Made by a program: the position numbers and the translations under genes. A stretch of 64,000 bases of DNA. Origin: Podospora pseudocomata (Eukaryota; Ascomycota; Sordariomycetes; Sordariales; Podosporaceae). The stretch covers positions 1,240,001 through 1,304,000 of the forward strand of contig NW_026946366.1 in NCBI RefSeq assembly GCF_035222375.1, in the 5' to 3' direction. Under the pieces are notes generated by a model that was given only the letters and a program-made list of their open reading frames with translations, did not search any database and was not told the DNA's origin. Below are positions 43,240 to 54,891 of the stretch, in pieces. Position 1 is the stretch's first letter; the number at the start of each line of letters is the position of its first letter.

Positions 43240-46200
43240 TGTGTTGCGGATTACGGTATTGAAAAGAAAAGGAGGTGGTTTTTACATAAGCAGTAGTTGT
43301 TGAATCTATAGGTGCAGCAGCTTCAAAAATCAGGGGAAACACATTCTTTTATTCAAATTTCTCAGCTGGGCCAATTTGTGTTGATGCACACCAATGCAGT
43401 TAAGAGTTGGTTTAGATGCAAGTCTGACGCAGAGATGAGACTCCGTCGCCCTGCATAACAAGGAGATTTGAACGGTGCGGTACCTACAGTAGTGGTGTAG
43501 CATTGCTGCGTGTCAGGGAACCAAGCGTTGTTGTTCCACCCTAGCATGGAGCGGCTAGGGTAGGTATAATAATGTCCGAGATAAGGGGGTGTGATGAGGC
43601 GGGCATGGGGGTTAGCTTGAGGGAAGGTTTGGTGCAGGTGGCACGTTCTGGACAGGATAACTGGCACTGTGAAAGCAGGCAAACTATGCCTCAAAAGATA
43701 AATAGTCGATAGTCTTCAGATGATAATCACTAGTCTTTTAAAGATTGTTGATGGGCCTTTAAAGATATTTGTAAGGCCTATTGACTTTCTTTCGTGGCAT
43801 GGTTCCCTATGTAATAAAGGGCTAACTTACCTGGTAGTCTTGCTGTGCCAATTAATTGTGGTGAGGGTGTGGGCGGTTAGGTGCCGCTGGTGATGAGGGT
43901 GGTGTTGCATGGGTGGTGGGTTTCTAGAAGGGTTCTCTTGAGTTGGAGGTGGTGAAACTCATGTTTTGTGGGATGTTACATTCATAGTGCGATGCACATG
44001 ATGTTGGTAAGGAAGACTACTGCAACTAAAAGATGACAGAGATCACGATGTTGGTTGCCGCTGTGGGCTACTGCTGCTAGGCAACTGCGCTCTGAATGTA
44101 TTTCGGGAGGTGGATGGTAGTTTGAATAAGGGGGTGATTTTCATACAATATGCAGATCATGATGAGGGTATTGTTGAGGTATCGAATTTCATGTCTTGCG
44201 GCATGGAATTACTCGGGTTTATCAGTGCGGGAACAGGGAGCTGTGGATCGGCACGGGGGAGCTGGGTCTGGTTATTGTACGGTGTGGATGAGCGGAGTTA
44301 AAGGGCGGTGATTCTCATCTGAGTTGGTGATGAAGAGAGTCTCTTGGATATGAGACAAGATAATGTTGTGAGGGTTTGAAACTTTGCCGGGGTGAGAGAC
44401 ATCAGATGTGGGATGTGGCACCGCAGGCATATGAAGAAGTCACATCATCACACCCTCTCACACTGTGTTGGTTCTATCTCAAACCTGAGGAGGTATTGCA
44501 TTGCGCGATGAGACACAAGGCCGCAGGAACGAAACGATCTATATGTATTTTGGAATATGCCTGTCTTAAGCCTTTTTCCTCTTCAAGACATCCTCAGGTC
44601 CTGGTCCCTGTGAACCGCAGTGTTGGAACCACCTTCCTCTTTGGGGGCGTCTTCGTATGCAGCTTGGGGGACGATAGATTAAATTTTGACACGGTGCATG
44701 CTGAAGTATAGTCCCGACTCTATGGCTGAAGGCTACGGCTACGGGAGGAAATGGCACAGTGGCGGAGGTGAAGAGACAAAGCACATGATCCCATATGGCT
44801 GGTGGATGGCTGATCAGGTTGGGAAAATCGTTATCAGTTCAAGTTGTCGTGTCTGGAGCCCCAGAAAATAAGCTTCTGCCAAGGCGGACAGAGTGGAGGG
44901 CGCTAGGCTTTGCTGGGGACAGCCCTGTGGGGGTCTGGAGTGTGATCTCTTCTTGCCCAGAGAAAGCCGAGACTGAACAAAGCAGGGAAGGGTATCCGGC
45001 AAGATAAGAAATTCTGCTCTGGGTGGTGGTTATAAAAAGAAGGATTCAACTTGCATATGAAGACCATCATCGAGTCTGGAGTGTGCTGCTCATGTAGTTG
45101 CCGCTCAACTGAGAGACACACTGGCCAAGCGGGGCAACAATTGCCCTGGCAGGTTACACAAGCAGGCTGTTCGTGATCCCGTCTTACCGCAGTTTTCCAT
45201 CTGCTGGTGGACCTGTTGCCAAAAGTCGTCCAGCATTCGAAACGCATCTCTTCAGGCACTTCAAAGTCCACAAAGCAACCTGTCAGATCAGGGCATGCTA
45301 TCTCAGGAAGGAGTTGCGCCAAACCCGATAGGGCGGTTACCATCTTCTCAGCCAAGGCGGGCCTTTGAAGCAGGACATTTGCCAAGAGATAAGAAACTGG
45401 CCAATCACACAACACCGTTTCCCCGTGTAATCACGGGCTTGCTTGCTTCAACCCATCTTGCTCGCTAAACCAGACCTCAGAGTGGTTGCATCGGTTGGGT
45501 TTTCATCCAAAATAAAGCACATGAATGACTTGTCGCCACGGATCCTCGGCTCCCAGGCACTGCTTCTATTGAAAGGCTGCAGGTCTTGGTTCTGTCTCTT
45601 TCTTGTTTGTCTGTCAGACGGGCAGAATATCGAGAGAGAATCCGCCTGCGGGGCGCCACGAGGGAGCCAAAGAAAGGCGGACGCATGGTTGATCATAGCG
45701 CTTGGTTCCTGGTGGAGCTGATAAGGATAAGCAAAGAGATGGCTGATTTCTGTTTCTCTTTCTAGTCGTGTGAAAATTCTTTTGTAATCCATATCAACAC
45801 GGTCAAGATACACCGCTTTTACGGGATGAGTTCAAAGGCCAATAGTTTAGCCTCTTATCTCTGGAATGGTTTTCTTGCTAAACAACAAACAAATGAGGTA
45901 GAGACAGCGCATCGATCCATCCTCTATTCTCGATTTGTTCTAGAGGCCGGTACAAGTGATGTCGGAATGGCGGTTTCGGGCGTTTGTGGCGTCCAGTTTA
46001 GCCTCTGCCCTTACCCGTTGCCCGAGGAAGGCACATACATCACGGACTGCGCTTTCCGTTGGGCTGACTTGGGTGAGGTTCACGGTTGAATATGTGTCTG
46101 GTACCAGTCCATGCACACGAAAATTGGCCTACACGATCGAGCCACTCAGTCGATCGAGTTGGCGAGAAATGTCACCTTCACGATCGAATATACAGGGAAA

Positions 46201-46700
46201 CACGCAGAGCCAGCCAGTCACTGCATGCAACCCTGCATCGGATCCACGCCTTGCAGTGACATGAGTGACTGCAGTGACATGAGTGACTGCAGGCGGGAAC
46301 GAGAGGCACAACCTGGGGAAGCGACCAACGATCAACAGGGTCCCAAAGACTGCCTGGCGTCCAAAAGTGTGGAATCCAATATCAAAATGGAAATTTGTAG
46401 ACGCTCTCTTTCAGCTTCATACACCTTCCCAAGAGAGGCCAAAATCATCATGGTAAAGATCAGCTGCAAAACGACAGGCTCACACCGAGTTTCATCAGGT
46501 GAGGTTGACGCTGTGAAACCCAAAATGGTGGAGTGAGAAGGCATCATTGGCCCGTGTGTCCCAGCCCCACTCGATTTGGCAACCTCCTTCTTCCCCTCCA
46601 TCAACCTTTCCGGCAAACCTGCCAGTGTCCGACCTCACGATGCGATAAACACCTTCACTTTCATGAGCCGAAAGAGACGAACCTAGCCCAACCACTTGGA
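43240..46700. other. Long intergenic region, mostly featureless
   Basis: About 3.5 kb without a supportable gene. It contains a short tandem repeat at about 46,255-46,290 (unit GACTGCAGTGACATGAGT) and a double GATAAG at about 45,720-45,731. A Cys-containing minus-strand frame at 44,903-45,415 is not convincing. Confidence 0.5.
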
Positions 46701-46717
46701 TTCATGCCATCATGATC

Positions 46718-47057
46718 GATAAGGTATACTAGTTTATTCTCGGTCTCTCCACCTTCGTCCCGACTCCTCCACTTGACAGATCCGGCCTGACGGTTTGAGG
46801 GGGGGGGTGGGAAAGACACGATGCCAAGGCCCTACCCAACGGGAAGCGTGCTGCTCGCCCGGATCAACACGGGACTCGGGAGCGGCAGGGATGTAGAGGA
46901 CAAGACAGACCCCCCACCAAACCGCTGAGAACGCCCAGCTCCTTATCAGTGAGACCCACCAATTCATTGAGCATGCAGCACCTTGGCGAGCAGAGCAGTC
47001 CTCCAGGAAGGGAATGGAGGCACTTCTGAGGGTGATAATGACGAGGATGGTCTTATC
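46718..47057 (+). promoter_or_regulatory. GATAAG sites upstream of the ammonium transporter
   Basis: GATAAG at 46718-46723 and its complement CTTATC at 46942-46947 and 47052-47057 lie within 600 bp of the transporter start. GATAAG is the core of AreA/NIT2-type GATA factors that activate nitrogen-uptake genes in ascomycetes. The six-base word occurs by chance often enough that function is inference. Confidence 0.4.
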
Positions 47058-47295
47058 GCGGGAGCTGCAAGGCTTCTTTGAGTCGGGAACCCCAGCTCGG
47101 CTCGGCTGTGATGGATGGGTGGTACCTACGACTCGAGAGTCGCAGTGTATTTTATTACCCTAGCCATCCCGCATGATCCAGGACTGAATCTTTCCTCTTC
47201 ACTCTGCAGCCTGCCTTTCAACAAAGACCAGGAGCACCGGTCCTGGCCTCAGAGGGACAGACTCTCTACTTCGACTCCTCGACAAGTCTTTCACC

Positions 47296-48842
47296 ATGTC
47301 GTCCTACAAAGTTTCCGACTACGCCGGCCCAACGGAGATGGCCCACGAGGGCGTCAACCCCCTCCTGGAAGACATCAATGCCCCCTATTCGGCCGGTGAT
47401 TTCGCCTGGATCATGACCTGCGCTGGTCTTGTGCTGCTCATGGTCCCCGGTGTTGGTTTTTTCTACAGTGGTCTTGCCCGCCGCAAGTCTGCTCTGGCTT
47501 TGATTTGGCTGTCTTTGATGTCCATCGCCGTTGTGGGATTCCAATGGTTCTTCTGGGGTTACTCCCTGACCTTCACCCACAACACCGACGCCAGCCCCTT
47601 CATTGGCGATCTTTCCAACTTTGGTCTTATGAAGGTCCTCGGTCAGCCCAGTGTTGGCAGCTCCAAGATCCCCGATGTCCTGTTCTGCCTCTACCAGGGC
47701 ATGTTCGCCGCTATCACGTTCGTATCCTTCCTGGTCACCCTCCAGGTCCAGATCTTGCTAACTTGGTTTCCAGTCCGGCCCTCGCTATCGGTGCCGCTGC
47801 TGACCGTGGCCGCATGCTCCCGGCCATCGTCTTCATCTTTATCTGGGCCACCATCGTCTACGACCCGATTGCCTACTGGACCTGGAACCCCAACGGCTGG
47901 TCCTTGGTCATGGGCGGTCTCGATTTCGCCGGTGGTACCCCCGTGCACATCAGCTCCGGCGCTGCCGCTCTCGCCTACTCTTTGATGCTCGGAAAGCGTA
48001 CCGGCTACAACAAGGTCAACGGCCTCCCGTACCGCCCCCACAACGTCACCCACGTTGTTCTCGGCACAGTTTTCCTCTGGGTTGGCTGGTTCGGCTTCAA
48101 CGGTGGTTCCGCCCTCGCTGCCAACACCCGCGCTGTCATGGCCTGCCTCGTCACTCAGATCTCTGCCTGCGTCGGTGGCTTCACCTGGTGCTTGCTTGAT
48201 TACCGCCTCGAGAAGAAGTGGTCAACCGTTGGTTTCTGCTCTGGTGTCATTGCCGGTCTCGTCGCCATCACCCCCGCTGCTGGTTATGTTCCCCCCTGGT
48301 CGGCTGTCATCTTCGGTGTTTGCGGAGGTATCATCTGCAACTTTGCCACCAAGCTTAAGTTCCTGATCGGTATTGACGAGCCCCTCGATGTGTTCGCTGA
48401 GCACGGTGTTGGTGGTATTGTTGGCAACCTCCTCACTGGTATCTTTGCCGCGTAAGTCCCTTCCCTCGCTCCTCATTTTCAACATAAACTAACGCCCCCC
48501 TCCAGTGACTACATCGCCGCTCTTGACGGCTCCACCGCCATTGACGGTGGCTGGGTCAACCAGAACTACATCCAACTCGGCTACCAACTCGCCGATTCTG
48601 TCGCTGGTTTTGCCTACTCCTTTGTCATGACCTGCCTCATCTGCTTCGTCCTGAACCTCATCCCTGGCCTGTCTCTCCGTGTCAGCCCCGAGGTTGAGGA
48701 GATCGGTCTTGACGATGCTGAGCTCGGCGAGTTCGCGTATGATTATGTTGAGCTCAGCAGACACGTCAACGACGTTCTTGTTGGTGGCAGTGCCGCGGGC
48801 AGTGTCAAGGAGTCGAACGAGACCCCTACCGAAAAGGCTTAA
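47296..48842 (+). CDS. Ammonium transporter (AMT/MEP family)
   Basis: Three exons: 47296-47717, 47774-48451 and 48506-48842, giving 478 residues. The first donor is GTTCGT, unusual but followed by a TGCTAAC branch site; the second is GTAAGT. Family blocks: GDFAWIMTCAGLVLLMVPGV near the N-terminus, GFFYSGLARRKSAL, VYDPIAYWTWNPNGW, DFAGGTPVHISSGAAALAYS, GWFGFNGGSALAANTRA and AEHGVGGIVGNLLTGIFAA. These make the 11-helix trimeric channel-like transporter of the plasma membrane that takes up ammonium; the C-terminal cytosolic tail (GLDDAELGEFAYDY) is the family's regulatory end. GATAAG sites upstream fit nitrogen regulation. Whether it is the high-affinity sensor type (Mep2-like) cannot be told from sequence alone. 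Confidence 0.95.
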
Positions 48843-49448
48843 GAGTTCTCGTGATCAAAACCAAGTGCGACAAATTCAATAGACATTGGCATGACTGGAT
48901 CGTGCAACAAGGGGGTGTATAGTGGTGAGGTGGCGGCTCAATGGGAAGAGGGGCCTGTAATTTCATAGGGGATGGGCGAGGGATGTGATGGATGGAATGA
49001 TGATGAGGATGATGTGAGATATGGGATGTATTTTGGTTTGTTGGTGGGAAACTGTCCGAAATATGATACCTCTTTCTTTTGGATATACGCAGCGAGCGAA
49101 GGAGATACCAAGTTTATAATCTTTGAGATATATACCCGATACATATCACCATGCAGCGCGGCTTGACTTTCTCTTTGTGCATAATATCTCCAGGAGGAAA
49201 ATATGGCTTTCTCTATGGTCCAGATGAACAACAAGCTCCATTTTGAAAGAGATATAACTAACAATGCCTGCCCTTTGACAGGCCGATTCAGTAAGGAACA
49301 CCTTGGATTTCTGTACACCTCCAACCAAGTCTCTCCCGATTGATTTTTTAAACGCCGGCTTTCATGTACATGCCCAGATATATGAACAGCTTCCCCCCTT
49401 CATTGCACCTTCTAGTAGAATGATTCTACCATATGTTTTCAACCTCCT
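48843..49448. other. Intergenic between convergent genes
   Basis: 3' regions of the ammonium transporter and of the minus-strand secreted protein. No gene. Confidence 0.5.
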
Positions 49449-50255
49449 TTAGAGAGCAGCAGCAACCCCGGCAGCAGCAACCACAACAGCAACGACATAC
49501 CCAGTCTCCCTGGCAGCACCAGCAGTAGAAACCGTCGTGCTAGTAACACCATCATCACCACCATCATCACCACCATCACCACCACCAGTCTGAACAGCCC
49601 CAAGTCCCAGACTAGTAACCTCCGCCCCCGAAGGCGCAGTCTTCAAACTATGCATCAACGAGAACCCCTCACTGCACTGTCGCTGATTGGTAGCCACAGC
49701 CAAAACCGCCTGCCCCATCGCCCCGTTGTAAACGACAGTCTTGCACTCCTCCACCGCGGACTCCAGCGCACTGCCCGCATTTCGAGCCCACGAGGACCAG
49801 TTCAGCTTGTACGCTTCGTGATCAGCGGTTACAGAGGCAGGGACTGTCTGTCCGACCCAACGGGATGTCTGCCATTGCGAGCAGAGGGTGACGATGTCGG
49901 CCGAGTTGATGGGGGTGTGCCCCGCGGCGGGGGAGGATGTGGCTAGGTTGGCGGTGACCCAGACGGAGAAGGAGGATTCAAAGTAGTCTCTCAGGGGCTG
50001 GCCGTAGGGAGGGGTGGGTTGGGCGTTGAGGATAGATTTGACCTCGTCGATGCAGGCGTCGCCCCAGGGGGCGTCGGAGAAGTCGGGGGGGACCCAGGTG
50101 CTGGTGATGATGGCTGTGGTGGAGTCGGCTACGCTGCTGGGGAGGGGAGTCCTGATGGGTGTTGGAGTGTCGGTTATGGTGATGGGTTCTGTGGTGTCCT
50201 GGGCCAGGGCGAAGGCGATGGCACCGACGAGGGGAAGAGCTTTGGTGAGATGCAT
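49449..50255 (-). CDS. Secreted, probably GPI-anchored protein, 268 aa
   Basis: Intronless. Signal peptide MHLTKALPLVGAIAFALA, then a Thr/Pro-rich stretch (likely O-glycosylated). The central domain has spaced cysteines (WGDACIDEV, VTLCSQWQ, VEECKTVVY, RQCSEGFS) and an NWSS N-glycosylation site. A Gly/Asp-rich spacer (GGGDGGDDGGDD) leads to a hydrophobic C-terminal tail (GYVVAVVVAAAGVAAAL) without charged end, as in GPI-anchor signals. It would therefore sit on the cell wall or plasma membrane. No enzyme motif is seen; function unknown. The Asp/His-type spacer is a microsatellite in DNA. Confidence 0.78.
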   Translation of the reverse strand: MHLTKALPLVGAIAFALAQDTTEPITITDTPTPIRTPLPSSVADSTTAIITSTWVPPDFSDAPWGDACIDEVKSILNAQPTPPYGQPLRDYFESSFSVWVTANLATSSPAAGHTPINSADIVTLCSQWQTSRWVGQTVPASVTADHEAYKLNWSSWARNAGSALESAVEECKTVVYNGAMGQAVLAVATNQRQCSEGFSLMHSLKTAPSGAEVTSLGLGAVQTGGGDGGDDGGDDGVTSTTVSTAGAARETGYVVAVVVAAAGVAAAL

Positions 50256-51600
50256 TTTGGAGGTGAATGATCGTCAATCGAAGTGAAGATGTGTGAATGA
50301 TGGTGATGCAAATTGGCATGGCGCTCAAGGAAATTGGTTCTTTTGTATACGAGTCAACCCGTCACTGTCTTCTCCAAGTCTGTGGCTATGCACACATGCA
50401 GGGGCCAAGTGTAAGGAGAGACAAGGTGTGAATGCGACCCTAACCTCTGCTCTCCTCAACGAAGTAACGGTAATGGGTTCAAATAAATTCGAAGGAATCC
50501 GTGGCAACATCCCATGGTTCCGTTCAGCTCCTCAGGCATCCTCAAAGATGCTTGTCCACCAGCTGGGGCCATAGTTGAGGAGTATGGTAAAAGGTAAGGT
50601 GCTTGGCATGGGGCTGGTGATGATGATGTGATGGAGGTTTTCGTAAATAAGCCGCTTAAGCTTGCCAAGTCGTATTCGGTATTGGCAGTTTGCTTTGGGT
50701 CTTTCAATTCCATCCTCATAGGGTAAAAATACTGGGACCAGAAGAAACAGCGTGTGATACGAGGGAATATTGAGAGGAGCCAAGGATTGGGGGTGGAGTG
50801 ACAGCACATAGGTCCAGGCACTATTGCTCCTTCGTTCCCAGTAGGTTGACTGCTCGTTTCTTCACAGTTGACTGCTCCTTCCCTCATTATGAGTGGACCG
50901 CTCCTTCCTCTGACTTGAACCAGTGCCTGCCTGGGAAATTCAGGTCATGGGCCGCCCACTGACTGCTTATTACCATTGGGAGTATTTAATATATAACACC
51001 AGTACGAGCCTCCTTTAACGATAATGACAAACCTTCTTGGGTATTCAGGACGTCCCATGTGACGTGATGATCTTTAGAAGCAGGAAAGAGCTCAAGTAAC
51101 ACAGAAGTATCGCCTCAATATGTGACTAACCCGTTTATAGGCTACACTTTAGCTTTCACGGTTGCCAGTCAGGGAGCCAAATCCGAGATTTCTGATGCCG
51201 GGCAGACAGCAAAGTAAAGGAGGAAGATGGCTTGATCTTGTGTGCTGCTTGGGATGTGGCCCCCTATCTGTCGGAGGACTCATGTATAAGCCGGCCAGAA
51301 TAACAAGTCATACCCTCACCCAACAAGGTATCTACCGAGAAACACAGGAGAGCATCGAACACAGGAGAGCATTGTCAAGCCTTTCTCATCAGCCTTCACG
51401 CATGTCACCCTCGCGAGCCGCCAGAGCTCAAAGCCTACCCCCAACAGTCACCCGGACATCCGTTTAAACTTCCACCACATCACCACCGCACCGCCGCTAC
51501 AACGCCATCACCCAGCACATTTCACCACAAACCCACCACAACCACACAATCCACCCCATATAACCGCCCTTTCCGCAACAACCAGCACCCGACTCATTCA
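50256..51600. other. Intergenic, no gene recognised
   Basis: Upstream of the GPI-type gene and onward. Frames up to 143 codons occur but show no domain or codon signal. A TATA-like CATATAA lies at about 51,557-51,563, about 40 bp before the possible RNA. Confidence 0.45.
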
Positions 51601-51905
51601 CTCATTCAACCCAGCCCAGTCAGGTTGGCCCCCTGTCTGGCCAGTTTGGATGAGTAGGTTCAAGGGAGCTCGGTACACCCTCTCGGCTGGCCACCGAGAG
51701 ACTGTGTGTTCGATCACTCGAAGTAAAGAACCCCCTTTGAGGGGCTTTTCATAGCCAGAATTACCTCCGCTCCCTCCTCGTGGAGGCTTTCCCCCAGTGT
51801 GAGGCCTCCCACAGTCTCTCGCAGTCTTCTGGTATGAGACCGGGTTGGGGTCTAAGCCCTCCAGGTTAGGAGGGTCGTGAGTTGACTGGTGAGCTTTTTT
51901 GACGT
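51600..51905 (+). ncRNA. Possible structured non-coding RNA (candidate)
   Basis: A run of stems: CTCATTCAA (51601) with TTGGATGAG (about 51,646), enclosing TGGCC...GGCCA; then CTCTCGG-CTGGCCA-CCGAGAG (about 51,680-51,700), CCCCT-TTG-AGGGG, CCTCC-TCGT-GGAGG and CCCTCC-AGGTTA-GGAGGG, ending in TTTTTT at 51,895-51,900. A GTTCGATCAC resembles a Pol III B-box, and GAGAGACTGTG has an exact inverted partner near 51,811. No known snRNA, snoRNA, SRP, RNase P or MRP consensus was recognised, and G/C-rich sequence can fold by chance. Confidence 0.3.
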
Positions 51906-52738
51906 TTTTGTGGTCTGTGAGGTTCTTTTTGGTTCAGATTACAACGAAACCACTGAGCACGAGAGGTTTATGTAGAGTCTGGGGATGCTCCCCTCATCAA
52001 ACCTAGTATTTGATCGTTATGCTTGCAGGAATCTTATGCGGAACACTTGCATTGAGATGACAGATGAAATGGCTGACAGAGACACATTGTTTTGCTGACT
52101 GCATACTAGTGTCAGTGGCACCTTGTTCCACTTGTCTAGACCGTTCGTCGTAGATCGTATGGATTTTACATGGTGCCTTGAACCAAGCAAGGCTTTTCAG
52201 CCCACGGTGCTGCCGCCATGCCTCCATCGTCGTCAATCTCACTACCAAGCATGACAACTAAGCAGGCAGAAACTTGCTTCCGAGGAAGACGCCATTCCTT
52301 TTCTTTTACGAGATGTTCTTATAAGCTTCACAATGTCACGAGAGGAAGTTAAATTGCATCTTCAAGACCCTCATCCCCGCTTTGCCATCCCCCTGGTGCA
52401 ATAACCTGGCTCTCAAAACCCCGGGAGTTGGTAAGACTGTATTCTCAGTCAGCAGGAGGCCTGAAAGGCAAGAGGGCAGCAGTCGAATTAGAGATTACCA
52501 CCACCTAGTTCAAAACTCGATCCCAGAAAGTCATCTCCAGTATTCACTGTCATGCTCGTTTTAGTGGTGTATATCCAAAATGTGTTGGTCTAGAGATCCC
52601 ATATCTACAAACCCACACCGATCCGCAACCCTTTTACTCTTGTGTGCACAAGTCATAGCCCAACGCCAATGTCCATGCAAATCCCTTTCCCCATTCCAAT
52701 GCCCAGCACTAAACTCCTAAATATAACCATGCCGCAAA
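51906..52738. other. Intergenic, no gene recognised
   Basis: Between the candidate RNA and the 3' end of the cyclin gene. Nothing supportable. Confidence 0.5.
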
Positions 52739-54119
52739 TCACAACGCCCCACCAAACCTTCCAAAGGACAAATCCTCCTCCTTCACCTTCGTCCCCCCAA
52801 AGGGCTCCTCTTTTTTCACCATCGGTCCCCCAAACGGATCCTCCTCCTTCTTCACCGTCATCTTCCTCTTCTTGGCACTATGCCCCAAATCACCCCCAAA
52901 AATATCCCCATCCTCCTCCTTCTTCACCTTCTTCCCACCCCCAAGATCATCTTCATCATCCGAGTCCATCTTCTTCGCCGCCTGTTCCCTCCTCACCCTC
53001 TGCAGCTCCACCAAATTCCACCGTTCCGGGTCCTTGCACTTGAGAAGCTTCTTCCGCAGGGGCGTGATCTGAGTCTTGATGACTTGTTTCTATCACACAA
53101 TATTAGCATTCCCTTCACAACAGAAGAAAGAAAAGAAGAAAAAAGAAACAAACATTAAGCCAGTGATCCTTCCTCTCAGGCAACTCCCTACTCAACATAT
53201 CCCTACACCCCTCAATAGCCCCGAGCACCTTATCCCTAATCTGACTCCCAATCACCCTCGCCTTTTCCTCATTTCCCTTGTTGTTATCACCCCCTCCCCC
53301 CCCGGGGGTATCATTCCCCTCCGCCGCCACAAAATGAAACGTCTCCTGAATCAACCTCTCCGCCAACCCCCTATCCGCCAAACTCAACGCAGCAAGCATA
53401 ATCTGGCTCGGCGTGTAATGAAAGTACGCATCCGTCATCAACGGACTAAACTGCAGCACCTTCCTCGCCTTCGCCTCCGCCTCATCCAACCTCTTCAAGT
53501 CCTTCTGCATATCCGGCAAACTCGCCAATTCCATCATCGCCCCCCGAAGCGCACGGTAAGGGTGTTTAACATCAAACGCGAACCTCAACCCCTGACACAG
53601 AAGAAACTCCCCCGCGAGGATCTCCTCGGCGGATTTATTGAAGATTTTAGTATACTCCGCCAGATTGACATGTCCCGTGTCGACCTTGCACGCAAAAAAC
53701 AGCGCGACAAAAAACATTTCCGCCGGCGGGTACGTCATGATGCTGTTTGTGATGTAGAACCTCTTTAGGAACATGGCGGCCGTGGCTTTGATCTCGTCCG
53801 CGTAGTGGAGGGCTTCCGACGCGCGGAGGATTTCCGAGGTGTAGTACCCCACCAGCGTGAGCTCCTCTGCTGGAGTCAAAAACTCCGGTAGGGCCGGTGT
53901 GCTGTTTCCGTCTGGGTCGGGGGTGTTGGCGTTGGAGGTTGGGGCCGAGAGGTCCTGCTTCGATGTCGAGACGGGGAGTGGGTGGGAAAGTAAACGCTCG
54001 GAAATCCTCGCGCGCGCGGCGGCGTTGGTCTTTTCGCGGAGGGCGCTGAGCTGGGTTGGGGAGAAGGACCAGAGACGGTATTGGGAGGAGTCGCGGTAGC
54101 GCGCGTCTTCGGTTGCCAT
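52739..54119 (-). CDS. CCL1: Cyclin H (TFIIH kinase-module cyclin, Ccl1-like)
   Basis: Two exons, 54119-53154 and 53089-52739, with a 64-nt intron (donor GTTTGT, acceptor GATAG), giving 438 residues. The N-terminus SSQYRLWSFSPTQLSALREK is typical for cyclin H. The cyclin box follows: EELTLVGYYTSEILRA, KATAAMFLKRFYITNSIM, PPAEMFFVALFFACKVD, then the second repeat with YHYTPSQIMLAAL-like FHYTPSQIMLAALSLADRGL. After the splice the C-terminal helix reads KQVIKTQITPLRKKLLKCKD and ends in an acidic/KKEE-rich tail (VKKEEDGDIFGGD, VKKEEDPFGG repeats). With Cdk7/Kin28 and Mat1/Tfb3 it forms the kinase that phosphorylates the RNA polymerase II CTD in the nucleus. The proline-rich open frames on the opposite strand are shadows of the acidic tail. 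Confidence 0.9.
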
Positions 54120-54891
54120 GATGGGCAGTCAGAGCCGTCTTGACGGATCGCAATCGCAAGCTCGTGGATATGTTCGACTGTTTTAGTGTTTGGTTGGTCG
54201 ATCGCTCGATTCGGGATTTTCAGATGGGAAGTTGAAGCTTTCTGATTGCTTAGTAGAGCGCCATTTACAGACTCGCGAAACGTGGGAGACCGCTGCCACG
54301 ACACAAAGGCGCGAACGTTGTCGTTGACGTCCAGGTCGTTCCTGCTGCTGGCAAAAGTCAAGGTGAGCTTCGGTCCCCTTGGCGGTCAAATGCTCTGGCG
54401 GGGCGCTCACCTCGGTGAAAATGCCCCACATCAGATCTTGGCTTTTACAGGGGCCAACGCAATGCTGTGGCGGGTCTGGCCGTTACCCCTGTCCATCTCC
54501 AACCTCACTCCAACCTCTCCGATTTCATCACCCAAAAACAACAACACAATCACCCATGTCATCAGTGTCATTAATGTCATTTCATAGCTCTCTAACTATA
54601 CTCTGAAGGCCCTTCAGGATTGTACCGAGCCTGCCTTTCTACAATAGCTTTTAGGATCCCTAAACTGATAACGCCTTCTCAACTTTGCGGATCCAGCCCA
54701 CGAAAAACCAACCAAGAAGAATGCGACACCAGACGCCAACCAGACTCGTCCCTTGACCGATATTTCCTGCCGCTATAAAATCCACATAACACGTATCCCA
54801 CAATGCATCATTAAGTTCCCGGGGCTGAGAGAGCCCATTTTCACCGCCTCATAACCACACGCATCATGTCGCGTCACCCTACCCGGAACAT
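54120..54891. other. Intergenic
   Basis: Upstream of the cyclin gene and downstream of the BAR gene, both on the minus strand. No gene. Confidence 0.5.

Noticed and set aside
44903-45415. 170-codon Cys-containing minus-strand frame
   Set aside because: No start context, signal peptide or domain, and composition does not differ from the flanking non-coding DNA; could be a small gene but cannot be supported.
46255-46290. Short tandem repeat as a regulatory array
   Set aside because: Only two units; most likely a simple slippage repeat.
51600-51905. 5S rRNA, U6, SRP or RNase P/MRP gene
   Set aside because: Conserved sequence blocks of these RNAs were looked for and not found; kept only as an unassigned candidate.
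52642-53158. Proline-rich plus-strand frames
   Set aside because: Antisense of the acidic KKEE-rich cyclin H tail; the minus-strand exon is supported by splicing and family match.
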